From Viridothelium virens (lineage: Eukaryota > Ascomycota > Dothideomycetes > Trypetheliales > Trypetheliaceae), in NCBI GenBank assembly GCA_010094025.1, contig ML991782.1, positions 372,001 to 436,000 on the forward strand: a DNA stretch of 64,000 bases, given 5' to 3'. Of the stretch, positions 32,478 to 44,268 are shown piece by piece. Made by a program: the position numbers and the translations under genes. The notes beneath the pieces were generated by a model, which saw nothing but the letters and a program-made list of their open reading frames with translations, was not told where the DNA came from and did not search any database. The first letter of the stretch is position 1. Every line of letters begins with the position of its first letter.

Positions 32478-35400
32478 ATGATGCAAGCTCCCATGCTCTC
32501 GAGTCCGTTGAAGCAAACAAATGAGATCGACTGGATAGCTCCTCTGAAAGGCTATATAAGGCAGACATATGGAGACGATCCCGAGAGATATGCAGAAGAA
32601 TGCGCAACACTCAATCGGTTACGGCAAGACATGCGGGGAGCTGGAAAGGACAGCGCTGCGGGAAGGGATTTGTTATACAGATATTACGGCCAGTTGGAAT
32701 TGCTGGACTTGAGGTTTCCAGTGGACGAGAACCACATTAAGATATCCTTTACGTGGTGCGTTTCTAAGTATTGGAACATAAGACAGCCGAGTTGCTAACA
32801 GTAGTGCTCGCAGGTTCGACGCCTTTACACACAAACCTACTTCACAATACTCACTCGCCTACGAAAAAGCCTCGATTATCTTCAATATATCCGCAGTGCT
32901 CTCCTGCCATGCTGCGCACCAAAACCGCCACGAAGATAGCGGCCTCAAAACCGCCTACCATTCCTTCCAGGCTTCTGCAGGCATGTTCACGTATATCAAT
33001 GAGAACTTTCTTCACGCGCCGTCAACAGATCTTAGTCGAGAGACTGTGAAAACACTCATCACGGTGATGTTGGCACAGGGACAGGAAGTGTTCCTAGAAA
33101 AGCAGATTGCAGATGGCAAGAAAGTAGGGCTATTGGCAAAACTAGCAAGCCAGGCAGCGTACCTATACTCGCAGGCGGTAGAGGGGGTACAGGAAAATGT
33201 CACGAAGGCTATATTTGAAAAAGTCTGGTCGTTAGTAACACAGGTAAGCTTCATTAGCGAATACAAGGGTGACGAGAAGTCGACATGACCATTATGCGGG
33301 AACTAACTCGTTAATTAGATCAAAGTCAACTATATGTCCGCTTTAGCTCAATATTACCAGGCACTTGCCGATGATGATGCCAATTCTCACGGTGCGGCAA
33401 TATGCAGACTACAGGTTGCAGAAAGCCAGGCGAAAGATGCAAACAGGATGGCTAACTCCTTTCCTTCATCTGTTCCCTCCAACTCAAATCTCTCGTCCGA
33501 GACTGGACCGATTCTTGCCGATATGACAAAGCGGCATCTGGCTAACATTCAGGAAAAGCTCGCCGAACTGATAAAAGACAATGACTTCATTTACCACCAA
33601 CCCATCCCAGCAGAGCCATCATTACAGTCGATACCAAAGCTTCCGGCTGCGAAAGCAATACCCGTGAGCGAATTATACCAAGGCCAAGACATCCAACGAA
33701 TAATAGGACCGGATATATTCCAAAAGATTGTCCCTATGTCAGTAACCGAATCTGCAAGCTTGTATGACGAGGAGAAGGCCAAACTAGTGCGAGCAGAGTC
33801 TGAGCGCTGCGAGGTCGCGAATGATGAAATGGCTGCAAGTCTGGATTACCTTAAACTGCCTGGCAGTCTGAATATTCTGAAAGGTGGCCAGGACCAAGAA
33901 AATGTGGTTGAAGACGAGTTCCGGAAATGGTGTGAAGATGTCGCAGGTCATGAAGCGTTTGGAGAAGCATTCGACCACTTAACCAAGGACAAGTCAGATG
34001 TCGCCAGCCTTCTGGACCAGAGTATGAAATCACTAGACATGGAAGAGAGCGTTTGCGAAAAGATGCGGTCAAAGTATGGCGCGGATTGGACGCAACAACC
34101 GAGTTCGAGATTGACCGCTACACTTCGTAATGACATCAGGAACTATCGCGGGGCGATTGATGAGGCTAGTACAAGCGATGCGCAGCTATTCGGTACCTTT
34201 CGTCAGTACGAGTCTGATTTCGACGAAATGCGTTCCGCCGGTGAGACAGACGAGGCAGATGTGCTATATCAACGAGCAATGATCAAGGCTGGTGCTGCTC
34301 GTGGCAAAGATAAAGCAGGCACCCCCAGTGCCACAGAAGGCAATCTCCTAGACGAAGATTACAGTGATAGCGGACCAAGCGTCGCGGAGCAGATTTCAAA
34401 GGTTGAGGAGCTTATGCGCAAGCTAAATCTGATCAAGAAAGAGCGAATGCAAGTCTTGAAGGATCTCAAAGACAAGGTAAGAAAATTCCAACTCCAACAA
34501 TGTTACACGCTTGTCTAACAGTACTAAAGGTGCATAACGATGACATTTCAAACGTTCTCATATTAAATAAGAGGTCCATCACGAACCAAGAACAACAACT
34601 CTTCAAAGCAGAACTAGAAAAGTTCAGGCCACATCAAACTCGACTACTTCAAGCAACGCACAAGCAAAGCTCGCTTATGAAAGACCTTACCAAAACGTAC
34701 AGTGATCTATTACAGGATAAGAGGGTCCGATCAGAGCAAAATAAATATGAAAACTTTTCAAAACAGAGAAGCTCTGTCATGACCAAGTACCGCAAAATCT
34801 ACCAAGCCTTCAACGACCTCATCCAGGGCCTCCTTAGAGCTCAAAGCTTCTATTCTGAGATGAAGGAGACAGTCGAGAGCCTTCATAAGAATGTCGAGAC
34901 TTTCGTGAACAACCGAAGATCCGAAGGCGGCCAACTCCTCAGCGCTATCGAAAACGCCAAAGCCAACGCCGGTGGTGTGCAAGCAGACAGAGAGCGGGAA
35001 CGGCTGAAAGAATTAATGGAACGCATGTCCATGGACCCGTCAAGATCACCAGGTGGTCAGAGCCAGACTTCCTCGCAACGGCCGCCCTCTCTTCCCCACT
35101 CGAACTCCTATAATTCTTCCTACACTGCCGCCACTACTCCACCTATTACCTCTCCTCGCTATCCTTCAGTCAAATCCCCATCTCAGTACGCACAGTCCCC
35201 GCCAGTTCCCCACGGTCATCAACACACCTTCTCCCAATCCACCACCAATTCAAACGGCTCCTATCAGGCCTCACCCCCGCGCCGCGAATCCTACCAGCAC
35301 AGTCTCTCCTCGATACCCTCACGAGAACCCTATAACCCCAACACCTACGGCCAGATCTCACCCCCCGCCACCCAGCAATACTTCAACCCTCCACCTCCCC

Positions 35401-35774
35401 AAATGCAAAACCCATACTCCTACCAACAACAGCAGCAGCAGCAAACCCCGACCCCGCAACCCAACCCATACCAGCCTCCGCCTCCCTCGCAGCACCCATC
35501 GCACAACCCGCCACTCACACACACCCCGCAGCCTCCACCGCAGCAGCAGCCAGGCCAGCACCAGCTGCAGTACGTGCCGCAGGGCTACGTACCCCCTCCG
35601 CCGCCGCCGGGGCCGCCGCCGAGTCAGGACTTCGCTGCGCTGACGGCGAGCAGTTATCCGTCGGGCCCGGGGGGTTGGGCGCAGAGCGGGCAGAGGAGGG
35701 AGGCGGCGAAGCATGCGCAGGCGCAGCAGGCTGGGAGTGGGGATCCGTGGGCGGGGTTGAGTGGGTGGAAGTGA
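32478..35774 (+). CDS. BRO1: BRO1-domain endosomal sorting protein
   Basis: ALIX-family adaptor that binds ESCRT-III (Snf7) and recruits the deubiquitinase Doa4 during multivesicular body sorting. Exons 32478-32755, 32814-33243, 33319-34476 and 34530-35774 give 1036 aa. The BRO1 domain occupies about residues 8-385 (SSPLKQTNEIDWIAPLK, GRDLLYRYYGQLELLDLRFP, YHSFQASAGMFTYINENF). It is followed by the coiled-coil V domain (about 390-760) and a Pro/Gln/Ser/Tyr-rich tail with a poly-Gln run, which normally binds ubiquitin ligases and other partners. The conserved segment GLKTAYHSFQASAG favours Bro1 over the PalA/Rim20 paralogue. ATG 32478 and 32481 are adjacent; either may be used. Confidence 0.94.
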
Positions 35775-36932
35775 GGTGAGGGGTTGGGTGTGGACGGGAG
35801 GGGGGGTGAGTGGGGAAGGGATGAGGAGGAAAGGTGGAGAGGAGGGCAGGGGAGAGATGGGGAGGAGATAGAAGGAGGCTTCAGGCCCGTGATGGAGAGA
35901 GCGAGGATACATATAGATATGTGACGTATCAGTGTGGAATGGTAGGCGCTGTCATTGGGTGGTGTTGGCATTCCTTTATAGGCCTTTGGCGAATTCTTGA
36001 GGAGTGGATAGAGCAATCAGGGATAGGAGGCATATGTCGAGAGTGTAGGTTTGAGTGTTCTAATACAACCCTTTCTTGCCGCTTGGTCCCATGCGATTAC
36101 TGTAGAAGATCACTCGTCGTGGCGATTTGAGCCTCGCAAATTGACAATATCATACTCTGAAGTGCTCCGAGAGGACAGGGAGTCGTCGACTCGCCACACT
36201 ATTCCAACGATCGCCACGTCCCGTTTTGTTCATTCCATTCTCATGTTCCTTGCAGAACAATCAGCCCGATTGGACTTTAAGCATCAAAGCAGACAGTCTA
36301 CGAAAGACGAAATTGGACCATATCGCACCATCTTAATAGAACCATTAAAGAGTGTAGCAAAAAATCTGGCGGGTTACACTAAGGTTTAGATGACTGCCCC
36401 CATCTTGGAAACATTTTAAAGCCATATTAAATCCAGATATGAATATTAAAAGGACCCTTCTTGCATTCTTCGGGACCCTATGGAAGTCAGAAAACCGGTC
36501 ATGTCTAACGCGTAGGATCCAGAATATCTCATTTGACTCCTTAGTGAAACTCACAGACCATCAGGAATCACCGCAATCTCGCTCCTGAGCATACAAAACA
36601 CAGAGATTGTCGGACATAATCCTTGCTCGAGTGTTGCTAATGAAGTGACTTACCTACAGTTCAGAGATGCTCCACCAACTTAGCCATTCTGTACTTCTTC
36701 GTCATCACATCTATCGCCTGCGTTGTTATGTAATATCCAAGTGATCACTGTACATCACAGCTCCGTATGGTGACATCGCCTCGAACTTGCTCAGGTGAAG
36801 GTTGTGTATTCACTCGCTCCCCGCTCCTATGATCAAAGCTCTTTTGAGCGACGTATTCCCTCACGCCCAGAAAGAACTTCACCGCTTCTCTACAGGAGAG
36901 GGTTAATTTTGTATACAAGTAGCTTCGTTACG
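35775..36932. other. Intergenic region, G-rich start
   Basis: The first ~110 bases after the BRO1 stop are unusually G/A-rich on the plus strand (runs of G at 35778-35885), continuing the compositional skew of the BRO1 tail. The remainder shows no gene, and the last part is the promoter of paralogue B. Confidence 0.5.
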
Positions 36933-37912
36933 ATGGATGTGCGTATCAGAAGCAAACTTGTCTGCAGACTTTTGCTGATTCTGGAAATAGAAGTCACATC
37001 AGATAGCCGCCGTCGCCGCGATCATGAAGATCAGAGATACGAGATCTGAACAACTTGAGAATGAACAAGGCTTTATTGAACTAAATGCGCGGAATGTAGC
37101 CGAAAAGGTCCTCACAGAGATCACCAACCACAGTTCTAGTGCTCAAGCGCCTGAGTAATGTTTCAATATCCTTTCCAGAAGGGTTCTTGGTTGACCTTGT
37201 TTCAAGACTCATTCGAATGGCAAGACTCACAGCCGACAATCAGGAACTATGGAAATCGTACTCAGAGGAACGTATCTCTGGATTCGCGAGCAAGCTACTA
37301 TCCGGATTCGACGACTTCGAGGAGAAAATACTGAAGAAGAAATGCACAGCGCACATCATGGCTCAATCTGGAGAAGAAATGCTCAGCGGCTATCACGCTT
37401 TGGCTCAAAGCATGCGTACCTTCGGCATGCTTGAAATCATCGAGGCAGGCTTTGTTCCTGACTGGAAAAGACTCTTGGCGGTCCGCATGTCAAGTGAGTT
37501 TCATAAAGAAGGAGGGGCTGATATCTCAGACTTCCTCTCAGCCGAACAAATGGCGCTACTTGTGAAGCTTTGGTCTCGGAAATGTGGTGTCAATTGGCAC
37601 TTAGGTATCTGCGTGAAAAAATCTTGGGACGAACATGACTATGAGTTGCAGCTCTGTCCCCCAGATCCGTCAGGCACTATCATATGGATATGCGATAAGC
37701 GTGATGATAGGCGTGTTAACAGGAAGCCCCGTCGTCAGGGGGCTCCTATATGGGCGGGCTATAGGTGTTTTCCGAGAGGAGATGAGTTCATAAAGGCAAC
37801 CAAGAGGGATTTTGAGCAGTTGGAAGCCGATGAGCTTCTTGGAGCTGGAAAAAGCTCGGGGTACCTGATTAAGGAAGGGCCCAAGGAAATCGCCGGTGGA
37901 GGTGGTAATTAA
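36933..37912 (+). CDS. Unnamed family protein, paralogue B
   Basis: Exons 36933-36938 (ATG GAT), 36991-37132 and 37179-37912 give 293 aa. The first intron is 52 bp, as in paralogue A. The second is 46 bp with a weak GTTCTA donor; an alternative donor at 37139 would add two residues and leave a 40-bp intron. The shared family segments are listed under paralogue A (19689-20613, opposite strand, 16 kb away); identity is modest, so the duplication is old or the family evolves quickly. Unlike A, B has a longer charged C-terminus ending in four Gly and Asn. No signal peptide, membrane segment or known motif is seen. Function unknown. Confidence 0.75.
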
Positions 37913-39213
37913 ATGGCGCGATTGAAGCGAGAAAGGTAGGATCGGACGAGTCAAACGAAGTATGTGGAAACGCTGATAAAACTAGAACCGCTTGTAGCTC
38001 TTTGGACTTTTTCCAGACGACAGGGAAGACGGAATAATCTGGGATATCTTCTTTTTTTTTTTTTTTTTTCTCCCTGAAGTATCCATACAATTATGAAACG
38101 AGTATCTTTGACGAAGATTGGTGATTGGATTATGTACGTGAAAATGGAATAGTGTGGATATCCTGATGTCATTGAGGCAATGTGAAGCAGTACTAAAAGG
38201 TGCAACCCTGGAGAAGTCCTACAACCATTAGTCAAAACTCATATTTCTCGTCCAATGACGTCCGGGACGATCATGGAGGCTTTGGACTCCCTCACAATCT
38301 AGAGAATCGCACCGCTGGTCAGGTCTCTACTGCACTTGCCAACACTCAAATTCATTTTGACTTCCGCAAACACCTGTTTCATTCTCAAGCGTTCTGGCTC
38401 CTCCCGTCCTCCGGTCGCCTTGTATAGGTACTTTAGCCGACCCGATAGCCTGCGGATCTACTTATATGGACCGCTGATCGTCCTTAGATCATCCGTTCCT
38501 GATAGATCCTACTGCGGGCCAGTGTTCTAGACTTGCTACGGCGACACACGATTCCGGACACTCTGCCCGTATCCGTGGGAGGGTGCGTCGAGTAGCCCAC
38601 GAGCTTCACGGCTGCCTGGGCGGTAGCCTATCTTCCTACGCTCGGAAGGTATGTGCAGTTCTCGTTGGTCTCGTGCCTCGATGGACAAGTTGGGCAAGTT
38701 GGGCAAGATCTCGATAAAGGTACGGTACTTTCCTCCCATCTTGATTCCCCTGCAGATATGAGCAAGGGCAAGGGGGTCGAACCCGCTTTATGTGAGCCAA
38801 ACTCCGATCGCCAGTGCTACCACTCAATTCATCCAGTCTGTCATGATTTACATTGCAGACAAGGGCTGCTTGGCGAAAAGTTCCCTTTTCCCCGCTAGTC
38901 TCATTCTACTCCGCGCCCAAGTAGCAGGGACCCAGTTCAACCTCTCACCCTTTGACCTCTTGCCTACAAATCGCTCGAGTCCCACTGTGTCCCTGCCGTT
39001 CTTGTCCCAACTCTACGGCGACCCATAACTTCCACGTCCCCAAGATCATGAGATTGTTGCTTCGCCAAAACATGAGCAGAACTCGTCGTCCACCAACGCA
39101 CTCAGTGCTCCTTTCGGAGCCTGTCTGAAAAGGGAAATCATTCTCCAACATTATCGAATATACCAGATTATCTCAACAATATCCCCCTAAATCCGGAGCG
39201 CGCAGGGACAATC
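37913..39213. other. Long intergenic region with poly(T) tract
   Basis: 1.3 kb without a supported gene. It contains a T homopolymer of about 19 at 38051-38069. A GGTTCGACC-like string on the minus strand near 38770 does not fold into a tRNA. Confidence 0.5.
38051..38069 (+). repeat. Poly(T) homopolymer
   Basis: Run of about 19 T residues roughly 140 bp downstream of paralogue B's stop codon. It could be a terminator-proximal tract or a simple slippage product. Confidence 0.8.
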
Positions 39214-40158
39214 ATGGATGCCGCCAATACTCCTACCCACGAGCAAGAAGGTGCTCCAGCTCCAACTCCACCTCCACGTCCCAATCCTTCCACTGACCCG
39301 GGCGTGATTCCTAAGATTGTCCCAGCGGCTGGGAAGTCACTCCCAACACCGCCTGCAGACGTCGAGAAGGGGGACATCATGTCGATGGAACCGGAAAGTG
39401 CTTTGAAGCTGCTGTGTGACGCGGTGGATGCACTAGCCAAAGCCACCGGTGACGTTCCACCTACACCCCCAGTGTCTCGACCTGTCACCCCAAAACAATC
39501 CATATCTGCAGCTAAGGAAAATGCCTCGCCTCGGACAAGTCGTCCGGGAACGCCCTCAGCAGTACCAGCAGCAGATATTTCCTCACCCGCATTCAAGAAG
39601 ATTCCAATTGGTAGCCCCGAAGCTCACCCTCACGAACCTGCTGCTCCGCCTCTTGAGACCCTAGACCCTAGCACCAATGCTCGACGAAGTCCAACGCAAT
39701 ATGAGGCGATTGCCCGTAAATTCTTTTCCAAGAAACCACCGCCGATTTCGCTTGAAGCGTATCTTGAACGCTTGCATCGATACTGTCCAATGAGTACTGC
39801 TGTGTACTTGGCCGGAGGGGCATACATCCATTCGATATGCGTAGAAGAAAGGAGCGTGCCGATTACTGCACGGACTGCTCATCGACTCGTCCTTGCTAGC
39901 TTGCGGGTTGCGATGAAGGCATTGGAAGATTTAAGATATCCACAACAGCGCTTTGCGGGAGTCGGTGGAGTGAGCGGAAGAGAGTTGATGTTCTTGGAGG
40001 TCAGCCTGTGTTACATGATTGACTTTGAGCTGTTCATGAATGTGGAGCGGTTGAGGGCAAAGATGCTTGCTCTGCAGCAAGCAGGATACCAGGCAGAGCG
40101 GGTGAAGAGCAAATTACCCGAGGATATGACGTTTAAACTTCCTTTGCGAAAAAAGTAG
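39214..40158 (+). CDS. Pho80/Pcl-type cyclin
   Basis: Intronless 314-aa protein. The first ~150 residues are Pro/Ser/Thr-rich with many TP and SP sites and are probably disordered. Residues about 155-265 form a PHO80-like cyclin box: RKFFSKKPPPISLEAYLERL, YCPMSTAVYLAGGAYIHSIC, TARTAHRLVLASLRVAMKAL, GGVSGRELMFLEVSLCYMID and FELFMNVERL. Such cyclins pair with the Pho85/PHOA kinase in phosphate signalling, glycogen metabolism or polarity. Which Pcl class it belongs to cannot be decided; the long N-terminus resembles the Pho80/Pcl6/Pcl7 group. Confidence 0.88.
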   Translation: MDAANTPTHEQEGAPAPTPPPRPNPSTDPGVIPKIVPAAGKSLPTPPADVEKGDIMSMEPESALKLLCDAVDALAKATGDVPPTPPVSRPVTPKQSISAAKENASPRTSRPGTPSAVPAADISSPAFKKIPIGSPEAHPHEPAAPPLETLDPSTNARRSPTQYEAIARKFFSKKPPPISLEAYLERLHRYCPMSTAVYLAGGAYIHSICVEERSVPITARTAHRLVLASLRVAMKALEDLRYPQQRFAGVGGVSGRELMFLEVSLCYMIDFELFMNVERLRAKMLALQQAGYQAERVKSKLPEDMTFKLPLRKK

Positions 40159-40647
40159 ATGAGGTAGAAAGCGGGCAGCCTGAGGGGGCATGTTGCATGT
40201 ACAGTATTGAATGTGGCGTCCGGGCCAGTCCATGTTCTTTTCGGTCTCGGACTTGATAGTCTTGTCAAGGCTTCATTCGGCAGTAAATGACAAACAGCGT
40301 CGTTTTTCTTGATATTGTTACGTGTTGGTAGCAAGATCGCAATGAATTGAATCGGCGAGTCGGAGATATCGCCGTATCAGTGCAGGTGGGAATAGAATAG
40401 AAGGACCCTGAACAACACGTGATTCTGTCTAATGAATATCCAGTTAGCGCATCCCGCCGATGATGGCTGGCGTAGATTCCTCCTGCGCAAGCTTTCGTCT
40501 AGATAATCTTGAGAAACGCTTTCACTACCATTCGCCTCCCCCGCCTCTCCTTCTTTGCCTTGCGGAGTTCCAGTCGATCAATTCTCGCTCTTTCAAAAGC
40601 TTTGAGTCACATTTCCACTTGTTGTTACACCCTCGACAAGCGGCAAC
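40159..40647. promoter_or_regulatory. Intergenic/promoter region
   Basis: Upstream of the Kre9/Knh1 gene. The last 150 bases are pyrimidine rich (for example 40530-40570), typical of a fungal leader. No other feature. Confidence 0.4.
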
Positions 40648-41655
40648 ATGCAGGTCCGGCTGCTCTCCTTAATCTCCTCCCTTGCTCCTCTCGCACTCGC
40701 CGATATCAAGTTCACAAGCCCTGCCTCCGGTGGATCGGTGCCTGCCGGAGTATTGAACATACAATGGGAGGATTCGGGCTCAGGGACACCGTTGTCATCG
40801 CTCGTCAACTATCAACTATTCCTAATGGCAGGAGGAAATGACGCCTCCACCGCTGTCAGTCGCCAATCCGGCCATCATAGATCGTGAAAAAGGGAATGTT
40901 GACTTGATTATCTCGCCACAGATACCTATCGTCAATCCTACCACGCCCAGCACTTTTCAAGGAGGGAGCGCCGCCGCCTTACAAGTTCCTGCATCCGCTG
41001 GCGCATCCACCCCTGCGAACGCGTAGTGAGTTTTGCTCTTCTGACTTTGGTCTATATAGTCTACCTATAGAGAGGCCCGACTCCATGGACGTGTGTCGGG
41101 GGCTAACCTCTCATTCTCAACCAGCTACATCAAAATCGTCGCCGCCGCCTCCCAAGGCGGCCAAATCATCAACTACTCCGATCGCTTCACCATCACCGGC
41201 ATGACAGGCTCCTTCCCACCCGCCATCGCAAGTGCTATCCCCGGCGGTACCGCAGGCCCACAGAACGAGGACCAAGTCTCTAATGGGGCGACCCCGGCCG
41301 CCGGTGGCGCCGATGCTGGCAAAGGCACGCTCTACATGGACCAGACGGGACTGACCAAGTACGCGCCCATGGTCGGACTTCCGCCGACAAAGATTAGTGC
41401 TCCTAAAGTCCCTACGCCGCAAAATCCGACGAGCGCCTTCACGATTGTGAAGACTCCACTACCGATTGCGACGAGTCCGGCCACAACTGTTACCGCGAGT
41501 AATACTTTTAGCGTCAGCAGTATGGAGAACCCGGTAAGTACCTCTCGAAAGGCTGATGATGAGTTTGGCGATTGCTCATGCGTTTCACTCAGGCTTCCCC
41601 TGCGCCAATGCCATCAGATGATATGGCGAAGTTCTTAAATAGATGGAAGGATTGA
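40648..41655 (+). CDS. Kre9/Knh1-type cell-wall glucan assembly protein
   Basis: Secreted protein needed for beta-1,6-glucan assembly in yeasts. Exons 40648-40854, 40922-41025, 41125-41533 and 41593-41655 give 260 aa. A signal peptide (MQVRLLSLISSLAPLALA) precedes the N-terminal Kre9/Knh1 Ig-like domain (IKFTSPASGGSVPAGVLNIQW, about residues 20-115, ending IINYSDRFTITGMTG). A Pro/Thr-rich C-terminal part holds TGLTKYAPMVGLPPTKI, which matches the Kre9 C-terminal motif, and the protein ends DDMAKFLNRWKD. There is no GPI-anchor hydrophobic tail, so it should be soluble in the secretory lumen or wall. Splice sites were fixed by frame and by the junction ANAYYIKIVAAAS. Confidence 0.85.
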
Positions 41656-42129
41656 GGAGGAGCTTGCTTCCTGTGTTTGTGGAGTTTTTGGGAGCAGCAG
41701 GTCTAAAGGCATAAAGAATGGAATGGGACAAGTCATATCGTATATCACATGTAAATACTTTGCATCTCACATATTGGCATTTATTGGAGCTTGGGGGCAG
41801 TCCGTTAGTTGTCACCAAATGTTCGAAAACGCTCGGATACGAATGAAGAGAATAATATTTAGTACAACCCTTCCTCAATAATCGTAGTTGTTCGACTGAC
41901 CGTCTTGGAAATTTTGGGAACGGGCAACGTGCAAGAAATGAATTCCTCCACCCCTCCTCCGTCAACAGCCGCCTGAAACCGAGCAAAGCAACCTCAGCCA
42001 TTGACATAGGCTCAGCAGGGAATCGACAGAGTGATGTCTGCCTTCGCACTCCTGTATCATCGAGTGCAATAAGTTCACGATCAACAAGGCAGCCTTGCTC
42101 AAGAAGTCAAGAAGTTTTACGATTCCAAA
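41656..42129. other. Intergenic region
   Basis: Spacer between the Kre9/Knh1 gene and the prolidase gene, both on the plus strand. No feature recognised. Confidence 0.5.
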
Positions 42130-43839
42130 ATGGATGCCCCGCCAAAGAAAGATCCAATCCTCAACGGAAAATACCCGGCCAAGCAGCATGCTCATCGAGT
42201 CGTAGAATGGATTGTTGCCAATGGGGGCGAGAAGAAAGGTGTTATATACCTTGAGGGTCAAAAGACTATGATGATCGAGGTAATTAAATTTCGAGTCTCT
42301 TAAGTGCGTGTAAATTCCAGGCTGAGAAAAGTCCAGGACAAAGACCAAGCACAGCAGTTTCAGTCAGTGCCTTCAATCTTTGGTATTGCTAATGGCGAAT
42401 CTTCTCACTCTCGTCTCCTTTGAATCCACGATTCTACAAAACCTAGATCTGTTGCTGTGTTTTATTTTTTCTCTTCGTCAGGAAATCTCTAGTCCTACTG
42501 AATACTTCTCTCAATTACTTGGAACCAATTTCCAGCGTCCTAGTCTATCAAAGGTCTTTCATGATCTCTAGCTAAGGCTTATCTTCTGCAGTCAACGTCG
42601 TTACTTCTACTACCTCACCGGCTGCCCCATTCCAGAAAGCTACTTCACCTACGACATCGAAGCCGACAAATCTACTCTGTACATTCCACCTGTTGACCCT
42701 GACGAAGTAATCTGGTCTGGCCTACCTGTAACCGTCGAAGAGGCTGCTAAATTGTAAACTCGGCTACACCTCTACAATCCACGTCATCCCTGCTAAGTCC
42801 CCTCAGATACGACGTCGACGAGGTCCTCGAAAACACCTCGATCAAATCCCACATCTCCTCCTTGTCAACCCTCATCTACACCATGGAAGCCCGCATCTCG
42901 CCCGACCTCCACCTCACCTCGCCCGACTTCCACCTCCTCCGCCACGCCATCGACCACTGCCGCGTGCGCAAAGACGCCTACGAAATCGCGCTAATCCGGC
43001 ACGCCAACGCCGTCTCCTCGCGCGCCCACGAAGCCGTCCTGCGCGCCGCGCGCCACGCGCCGAACGAGCAGAACCTGTACGGGCTGTTCCTGCAGAAGTG
43101 CATCGCGCAGGGCTGCCACGACCAGGCGTACCATTCCATCGTCGCCGCCGGCCACAACTGCGCGACCCTGCACTACATCTACAATGACCGGGCGCTGGAG
43201 TCGAAGCTGAACTTGCTGATTGATGCGGGGGCTGAGTATCAGTGCTATGCGGCTGATGTGACGCGCACGTTTCCGATCAGTGGCAGGTTTACGAGGGAGA
43301 GTCGAGAGGTGTATGGGTTGGTGTTGGAGATGCAGCGGGTGACGATGGGGATGTGTCGGTCGGGGTTGAGGTGGGAGGAGGCGCATGAGAGGGCGCATGA
43401 GATTGCGATTGACGGGTTACTGGGGTTGGGAATTTTGAAGGGGGAGAAGAAGGAGATTTGGGAGAAGAGGATCAGTACGGCGTTTTTTCCGCACGGGTTG
43501 GGGCATTATTTGGGGATGGATACGCATGATGTTGGAGGGAATGCAAATTACGCGGATGAGGATCCGATGTTCAGGTATCTCAGGATTAGAGGGGAGGTGC
43601 CGGACGGTGCGGTGGTGACGGTGGAGCCAGGCATATATTTTTGTCGTTTTATCATTGAGCCGTTTCTGGAGGACGAGAAGACGAAAGGGTTTATTGATGA
43701 AACCGTTTTAGAAAAGTATTGGGATGTTGGGGGCGTGAGGATTGAGGATGACGTGCTGATCAAAAGAGACGGTTTTGAGAATCTGACGGACGTTGGAAGG
43801 AGTATAGAAGAGGTGGAAGCTTTGATGGCGGAAGGTTAA
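42130..43839 (+). CDS. Xaa-Pro aminopeptidase / prolidase (M24B)
   Basis: Metal-dependent pita-bread peptidase cleaving Xaa-Pro bonds, like fungal PEPP. Exons are 42130-42279, 42337-42362 (26 bases), 42592-42753 and 42807-43839, giving 456 aa. The tiny exon encodes DKDQAQQF and fits the family between QKTMMIE and [18 protein letters not shown]. The 229-bp intron after it is the second longest in the window. The metal ligands of M24 are visible: D in [10 protein letters not shown] in [11 protein letters not shown] in [14 protein letters not shown] in VTVEPGIY and E in GGVRIEDDV. No targeting signal; cytosolic by inference. Confidence 0.92.
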
Positions 43840-44268
43840 TCTGTCCGTGATGTTATCTTTGCTGTACCTTAGTACCTGGGTTAGGTACCTGTAGGTACCT
43901 TACGGCGGAGGGGGGGGCTTCCCAACCGGTAATTACTCTAATACCCCTGTAGGTAGAATGTTATCACATGAGTGTTGCCGTCTCTCTGGTACGTGAGGAT
44001 ATTTCCAATTTTGGTAATCCACCATACCTTGCTGACCCCATCTGGATCTAGGTAGGTATTTGCTGACCCCATCTAGCTATTACCTGCCTGTTTGCCTGCA
44101 TTTGAAGATCCGCATGCAAGATTGCGACATACCACATCTCGTGCACAGCAATTTTAGCACCGGCAGAGGGCATTGCCACGAGCTGGAATAACTTTTCCCC
44201 GCACTTTTCTAAACTTTCGTCATCTGAGCGTTTATCATATAAGCAAAGAGTCCTCTGCAAGACTGATA
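43840..44268. other. Intergenic region with short repeats
   Basis: Holds a cluster of GGTACCT/CCTGTAGGTA palindromic motifs (43867-43900), the solitary MITE end, and a direct repeat TTGCTGACCCCATCT at 44032-44046 and 44062-44076. The last part is the RPA12 promoter. Confidence 0.6.
43898..43935 (+). mobile_element. Solitary end related to the 27.9-kb MITE
   Basis: Starts CCTTACGGCGG after a TA and continues with a G run, CTTCCCAACCGGTAAT, paralleling the left terminus at 27913 (GGTTCCTCAACTGGTAAT). No matching opposite end is found nearby, so this is a truncated or decayed copy, or one whose second end diverged beyond recognition. Confidence 0.6.

Noticed and set aside
35358-35912. 184-codon minus-strand frame opposite the BRO1 tail
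   Set aside because: Arg/Leu/Pro-rich antisense of the Pro/Gln-rich BRO1 C-terminus.
38700-38830. Possible tRNA from a GGTTCGACC string on the minus strand
   Set aside because: Arms around the putative T loop do not pair and no acceptor stem or A box is found at the right spacing.
42363-42591. snoRNA inside the long prolidase intron
   Set aside because: No C/D or H/ACA box pair with proper spacing was seen.
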